The translations under genes were made by a program, and so were the position numbers. From CAZSMC01 sp964607755 (GTDB taxonomy: Bacteria > Zhuqueibacterota > Zhuqueibacteria > Residuimicrobiales > Krinioviventaceae), in assembly GCA_964607755.1 (NCBI GenBank), contig CAZSMC010000019.1, positions 1 to 64,000 of the forward strand: a stretch of 64,000 bases of DNA, written 5' to 3'. This document shows positions 60,108 through 64,000 of the stretch, piece by piece (the stretch's first letter is position 1; every line of letters begins with the position of its first letter). Under the pieces are notes generated by a model. It was not told the origin of the DNA. It made no database searches and was given only the letters and a program-made list of their open reading frames with translations.

Positions 60108-61859
60108 TTATTTTTTACCTTTACCATTTTTCAACCGGACAATATAATTGCCGATTGCGAGTTCGTGCACACAGCCCCATATCAAATGCTCGATCGCCTC
60201 AAAAGGCCGGTGGACAATAGGAAGGCCGTGTTTGTTAAAACTTGTGTTGAGAATCACCGGTACCCCGGTTTTCTCATAAAAGTGATGAATCATTTCATAA
60301 TATTTTTTATTATCTGGCCGCACACTATGAACCCGGGCGGTGTTATCCACGTGAATGGCGGAAGCGACATCTCCTTCTTTGCCTTTAACCACATCAAACG
60401 CCAGGGTCATGAACGGTGTGGAACAAAAATTTTCAAAGTGAGAATGTCCCTTGTCCTCCAGACAGCTCGGTGCAAAGGGCATGAACCAGTCGCGGTTTTT
60501 CATCTGACTGTTAATCACGTCACGTGTTTTTGGATCGCGGGGATCAGCCAGCACGCTTCGCCGGCCCAATGCTCTGGGACCCCATTCTTCCCGGCCCTGA
60601 AACCAGCCGACAACTTTACCTTCAGTTAATGCATTGGCAACATATTTCGGCAGCTTGCCGTCAAGGCGTTCCCATTCGATTTTATCCTGGAATCTTTGCA
60701 GATCCTGCTCGATTTCTTCATCCTTGTATTCCCTACCCAGGTCAGAATCCGTCAGCTTTATAACCGCAGGTTCATTGGTTTTTTCGTGATAAAGTTGAAG
60801 CGCAGCGCCAATGGCTGTCCCTCCATCACTGGCATGAGGGTGAATAAAAATCTCATCTACAAATGGCAATTCACGGATAAGTTTGTTTACCTTGACGTTA
60901 AGAAAAGTTCCACCGGCAAGAGCAATGTTGCTGAACTCGTATTTTTCGCGAAGCGCTTTTATGTAGCCAAGGATCCGCTCTTCTAACAGCCGTTGTGCTG
61001 CCGCCGCAACGTGCTCTTTGCCGTGCAGGTCGATCAAGTTCATAATCCGCCGGCCGGACTTTGTATTTATCAGCACTGTATCTCTCGGCACCATGATATA
61101 ATCTACCCAGTACGGATAGCCAAGCCATTCTCCGTCATTATATTGAAAGACCATGTCTTTGATATCATCATAGCACACCTCGGGATCGCCGTATGCTGCC
61201 AGCCCCATGGTTTTGCCTTCGCCATCCATGTAGCGCAAACCCAAACAAACTGTAAAAGCAGAATACCATAATGCTGTGGCAAAAAGAGGAATTTCCTCCA
61301 ACAATTCCAAAACGCCGTTTTCACTCTTGTATACCTGACCGGCAATATTTTTGCCTTCACCATTCGGACCGAAACCGTCCATGCTGATTGTCAGGCATTT
61401 TTCAAATCCGGAGCACCGGTAGGCGCTTGAAGCGTGTGACAAATGATGATCGATGAAAATAATTTTTTCATCTGGAACACCCATTTTTTGCAACCCGTTT
61501 TTAAAGGCTGCTGGTTTGTACATTTTTTTAAAATTTGGGGCCAGATACTTGAGCATCCCGGAAAAATTGTGCCCCATCAAACCAATTAGTGAGCGCGGCA
61601 AATCCCAAAACTTGCGGCAGAACAGATCAGTGTAGAAAGACGACGGCGGATAGCCAACGGCAAAATAGTCAACATCATTGATAGATATATTTCGGAATTC
61701 AAGGGCATTTTCCAACGATTTTTGAGGAAAGTTCATATCGTATTTTATACGCGAGAACCGTTCTTCTGAAGCACCAAACAGTACTTTGCCATCCTCAATC
61801 AAAGCAACACTGCTATTATGATGGGCTCCAGCAACATCATTCAAACCTATAATGATCAT
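60108..61859 (-). CDS. NodU/CmcH-family carbamoyltransferase
   Basis: Transfers a carbamoyl group from carbamoyl phosphate to a hydroxyl, as in carbamoylated Nod factors and antibiotics. The N-terminal ASKHA-like half starts IIIGLNDVAGAHHNSSVALIEDGKVLFGASEERFSR and includes the metal-binding DHHLSHASSAY (near 136) and SMDGFGPNGEG. The C-terminal Carbam_trans_C half has GWFQGREEWGPRALGRRSVLADPRDPKTRDVIN and FAPSCLEDKGHSHFE. Complete at 583 residues. In the locus it would decorate a sugar of the exopolysaccharide. It lies 12 bases upstream of the radical SAM gene. Confidence 0.95.
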   Translation of the reverse strand: MIIIGLNDVAGAHHNSSVALIEDGKVLFGASEERFSRIKYDMNFPQKSLENALEFRNISINDVDYFAVGYPPSSFYTDLFCRKFWDLPRSLIGLMGHNFSGMLKYLAPNFKKMYKPAAFKNGLQKMGVPDEKIIFIDHHLSHASSAYRCSGFEKCLTISMDGFGPNGEGKNIAGQVYKSENGVLELLEEIPLFATALWYSAFTVCLGLRYMDGEGKTMGLAAYGDPEVCYDDIKDMVFQYNDGEWLGYPYWVDYIMVPRDTVLINTKSGRRIMNLIDLHGKEHVAAAAQRLLEERILGYIKALREKYEFSNIALAGGTFLNVKVNKLIRELPFVDEIFIHPHASDGGTAIGAALQLYHEKTNEPAVIKLTDSDLGREYKDEEIEQDLQRFQDKIEWERLDGKLPKYVANALTEGKVVGWFQGREEWGPRALGRRSVLADPRDPKTRDVINSQMKNRDWFMPFAPSCLEDKGHSHFENFCSTPFMTLAFDVVKGKEGDVASAIHVDNTARVHSVRPDNKKYYEMIHHFYEKTGVPVILNTSFNKHGLPIVHRPFEAIEHLIWGCVHELAIGNYIVRLKNGKGKK

Positions 61860-61900
61860 TAGCCAAACTCCAATACTTTTTTTTCTTTTTCGTTCTTATT

Positions 61901-63049
61901 TCATTTCTCAGTTCTATTATCAGCGGACAGGCCGATCATACTGAGAAAAAATGATGAAAAGATAATCTGCACACCTAAAATGATTAATGTTGAAGCAAAC
62001 AGTGCAAGGCGAACCTGATCGAGCGCGCCAAAATCTTTGACAATCCATTTCACAAGAATAAAAAGGTCCATCACAAATCCAGTCAAAAATACCAATGCGC
62101 CTGCGAGAATGCCGCGCTCAAGATTAAAATATTTGAACGCTTTTTGCAAAGGCTTGTCAGCCGGTATAAATCGATGGACAAGTGCATAAACCCGGGCAAA
62201 CATGCCGGTGCTTGTGATTTGCAATCCAAGAATAGCGCACAAGCTGCCTAAAACCATGACATGAATGTCGATCATTCTGCCCGCAATATAAAAAGGTCCT
62301 GGTAATAGTAACACCAAAGCCAGCATTCCGAAGAAAAAAAGTGTCAGGCCTGGCCATAAGTATAGATACGTCGGACTGTGCATCAACATAAACCGTAGAT
62401 GGCGCCAGCCGTCACGGAACGAACGTAAATGTGGCGGACGGCTGCGACCGTCTTTGTGCAGGGTAATGGGGATTTCTGTCATTTTCAAATTTGTCAGCGC
62501 TGACTTTATGACGATTTCTGAGGCGAATTCCATTCCGCTCGTTTTCAGTTCCATTTTATGAAACGCGTCTTTGGTAAAAGCGCGCATACCGCAATGTGCA
62601 TCCGAAATGCCGGAATTGAAAAAGATATTTAAAATACCGGTTAGCAACGGATTGCCGATATAACGATGGAGCCAGGGCATGGCATTTTTTTCAATATTGC
62701 CTTTCATTCGCGTGCCCATAACCACATCGTAGCCTTCATTTAACTTTTCCAGGAACCGGTTTATTTCCCGAAAATCATAAGATTCGTCCGAATCACCAAT
62801 AATGATGTACTTTCCCCTGGCAGCGGCAATGCCAGTCCGGTAAGCGTTACCATAACCTCGCGCAGCTTCGTGCACCACCCGTGCGCCTTTTGATTCTGCA
62901 ATCTCGACGGAATTGTCTGTTGAGCCATTGTCCGCAACTACAATCTCACCGTCGATGTTGTGTTTTTGCAGGGTTTCCTTTGCCTGATCGATGCATATAC
63001 CAATAGTTTCGCTTTCATTCAAGCACGGCATGACAACAGAGACCATCAC
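61901..63049 (-). CDS. DPM1-like GT2 with C-terminal membrane domain
   Basis: GT-A glycosyltransferase of the dolichol-phosphate mannose synthase type, expected to build a polyprenyl-phosphate sugar. MVSVVMPCLNESETIGICIDQAKETL, VADNGSTDNSVEIAESKGARVV, YIIIGDSDESYDF (DXD-like DSDES) and ISDAHCGMRAFTKDAFHKMELKTSGMEFASEIVIKS are all standard. After ~230 residues come four hydrophobic helices (from TLFFFGMLALVLLLPG), a membrane anchor common in such enzymes. It may provide the donor for the GT39-like enzyme. It is 41 bases upstream of the carbamoyltransferase. Confidence 0.92.
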   Translation of the reverse strand: MMVSVVMPCLNESETIGICIDQAKETLQKHNIDGEIVVADNGSTDNSVEIAESKGARVVHEAARGYGNAYRTGIAAARGKYIIIGDSDESYDFREINRFLEKLNEGYDVVMGTRMKGNIEKNAMPWLHRYIGNPLLTGILNIFFNSGISDAHCGMRAFTKDAFHKMELKTSGMEFASEIVIKSALTNLKMTEIPITLHKDGRSRPPHLRSFRDGWRHLRFMLMHSPTYLYLWPGLTLFFFGMLALVLLLPGPFYIAGRMIDIHVMVLGSLCAILGLQITSTGMFARVYALVHRFIPADKPLQKAFKYFNLERGILAGALVFLTGFVMDLFILVKWIVKDFGALDQVRLALFASTLIILGVQIIFSSFFLSMIGLSADNRTEK

Positions 63050-63112
63050 GATAGACTATACTCCTTTATAAATTCAAAATTGCGCAAATAAAACGCTTTT
63101 ACTTTTGTACTA

Positions 63113-64000
63113 TTAATATCCGGTTCCTTTGACCACAGCCGGCAAGGTTTTGGCCATTATTTTAAAATCAAGCCGGATTGACCAGTTGTCAATATATTCC
63201 AGATCCAGTTTCATCCAGTCTGTAAAGGGCATATTATTACGCTCACCAATCTGCCACAAACACGTCAACCCTGGCCTCATACTGAATCGTCTTTTCTGCC
63301 AGGTTTCGATAATGCCGTTCACATCCCGGACCGGCAAAGGACGCGGGCCCACCAAACTCATATCGCCCTTGAGCACGTTGATAAGCTGCGGCAATTCATC
63401 CAGACTGGTTTTGCGCAGCCATTTGCCAATCGCGGTAATCCTGGGATCATTGTAGATTTTAAAAGCTGGCCCATCGGCCTGATTCAAATGCTCAAGGTCT
63501 TTTATTAAACCTTCAGCGCCTTTGACCATGGTTCGAAATTTTAACATATTGAACGAGCGGCGATGAAAACCAATGCGCTCCTGGCGGAAAAAGACCGGCC
63601 CCTTTGAGGTAACTTTGATGAGAAAAGAAATAATCAGTAACAGCGGTGACAGGATCAAAAGCGCAAAAGCTGAAATGGCAACATCGATGAGCCGCTTTAA
63701 CCATAAATATTCGAGTTGATATTTTGATCCGGAATAGACAGTGAGTATATTTTCACCGTCCAGTTCGAAAGAAGAAGTCCGGGCTGTCTTGATCTCAAAC
63801 CAATTGGACGGCATTCGGCAAATAATGCCGATTTCCTGGCAATAAGTAATCACTTTTTTGATTTCCTGGTATCGGCTCTCAAATGGTAAGACAATAAAAA
63901 CTTCATCCACAATGTGGGTGCTGAGGTAGTTTGGCAGCTCGTCAATTGTGCAGACAGTGTTTGCTTTGGGTTGCTTGTCCGGGTTTTCCGGCGCTTTGTT
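63113..64000 (-). CDS. initiating sugar transferase (polyprenol glycosylphosphotransferase), 5' end outside the window
   Basis: Starts the repeat unit by moving a sugar phosphate from a nucleotide sugar to undecaprenyl phosphate (WcaJ/WbaP-type). The open frame runs on to the window edge, so the N-terminus is not seen; the visible front (TIDELPNYLSTHIVDEVFIVLPFE) belongs to the CoA-binding-like Rossmann domain of these proteins. Then a membrane helix (LWLKRLIDVAISAFALLILSPLLLIISFLIKV), the catalytic KGPVFFRQERIG with KFRTM, KTSLDELPQLINVLKGDMSLVGPRP, and RPGLTCLWQIGERN follow. First known gene of the locus in the direction of transcription. Confidence 0.93.
   Translation of the reverse strand, partial: NKAPENPDKQPKANTVCTIDELPNYLSTHIVDEVFIVLPFESRYQEIKKVITYCQEIGIICRMPSNWFEIKTARTSSFELDGENILTVYSGSKYQLEYLWLKRLIDVAISAFALLILSPLLLIISFLIKVTSKGPVFFRQERIGFHRRSFNMLKFRTMVKGAEGLIKDLEHLNQADGPAFKIYNDPRITAIGKWLRKTSLDELPQLINVLKGDMSLVGPRPLPVRDVNGIIETWQKRRFSMRPGLTCLWQIGERNNMPFTDWMKLDLEYIDNWSIRLDFKIMAKTLPAVVKGTGY

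Overview
The window looks like part of a chromosome (or a metagenome-assembled contig) from a bacterium of the FCB superphylum outside Bacteroidetes proper, such as a Calditrichota/KSB1-type lineage. Reasons: a giant SprA/Sov type IX secretion (T9SS) translocon, a secreted protein ending in a 'NYPNPFNP' sorting domain, LptF- and Lol-type envelope genes, and many lipoproteins. At the same time there are strong Shine-Dalgarno sequences and sigma70-like TTGACA-N17-TATTAT promoters, which are unusual in Bacteroidetes. The lineage is an inference from gene content only.

Region 1 (0-11.4 kb) is an amino-sugar and glycan-use cluster: a NagX/HGSNAT-like membrane acyltransferase, a GH20 beta-hexosaminidase, a GH97 lipoprotein, a ROK-family regulator, then, divergently, a T9SS-exported protein with two carbohydrate-binding-like domains and a DUF4380 lipoprotein. 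Region 2 (11.4-20.9 kb) is housekeeping and stress: an ECF sigma factor / zinc anti-sigma / periplasmic coiled-coil trio, a tight operon pdxS-pdxT-MBL exonuclease-JAB/DinG helicase, and an M28 peptidase with prmA. Region 3 (21-31.5 kb) is envelope biogenesis: sprA, an LptF/G permease, a CcsA/HemX-like membrane protein followed by what looks like a decayed hemA, and corA. Region 4 (31.8-44.9 kb): a glycosyltransferase/small export/sulfotransferase operon, a guanylate-kinase-like protein with a cupin, prfB (with its programmed +1 frameshift), lysS, lolC/E-lolD, clpC and an Ig-like lipoprotein. Region 5 (45-64 kb) is a 19-kb one-direction exopolysaccharide/O-antigen locus: priming sugar transferase, polyprenol glycosyltransferases, carbamoyltransferase, radical SAM/SPASM enzyme, GT39, Wzy/WaaL-like polymerase or ligase, Wzx flippase, three GT4 enzymes, a sulfatase-fold enzyme, a WecG/TagA transferase and a large secreted propeller/FN3 protein.

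Intergenic DNA is unusually rich in small non-coding elements. The best is a 159-bp MITE-like element present twice (about 90% alike); one copy is bounded by a perfect 8-bp direct repeat. Also present are a four-hairpin element with inverted ends, a family of three short hairpins with covarying stems and a fixed ACTCCAAA tail, and a GACAGGAT inverted element. No tRNA, rRNA or CRISPR array was recognised.
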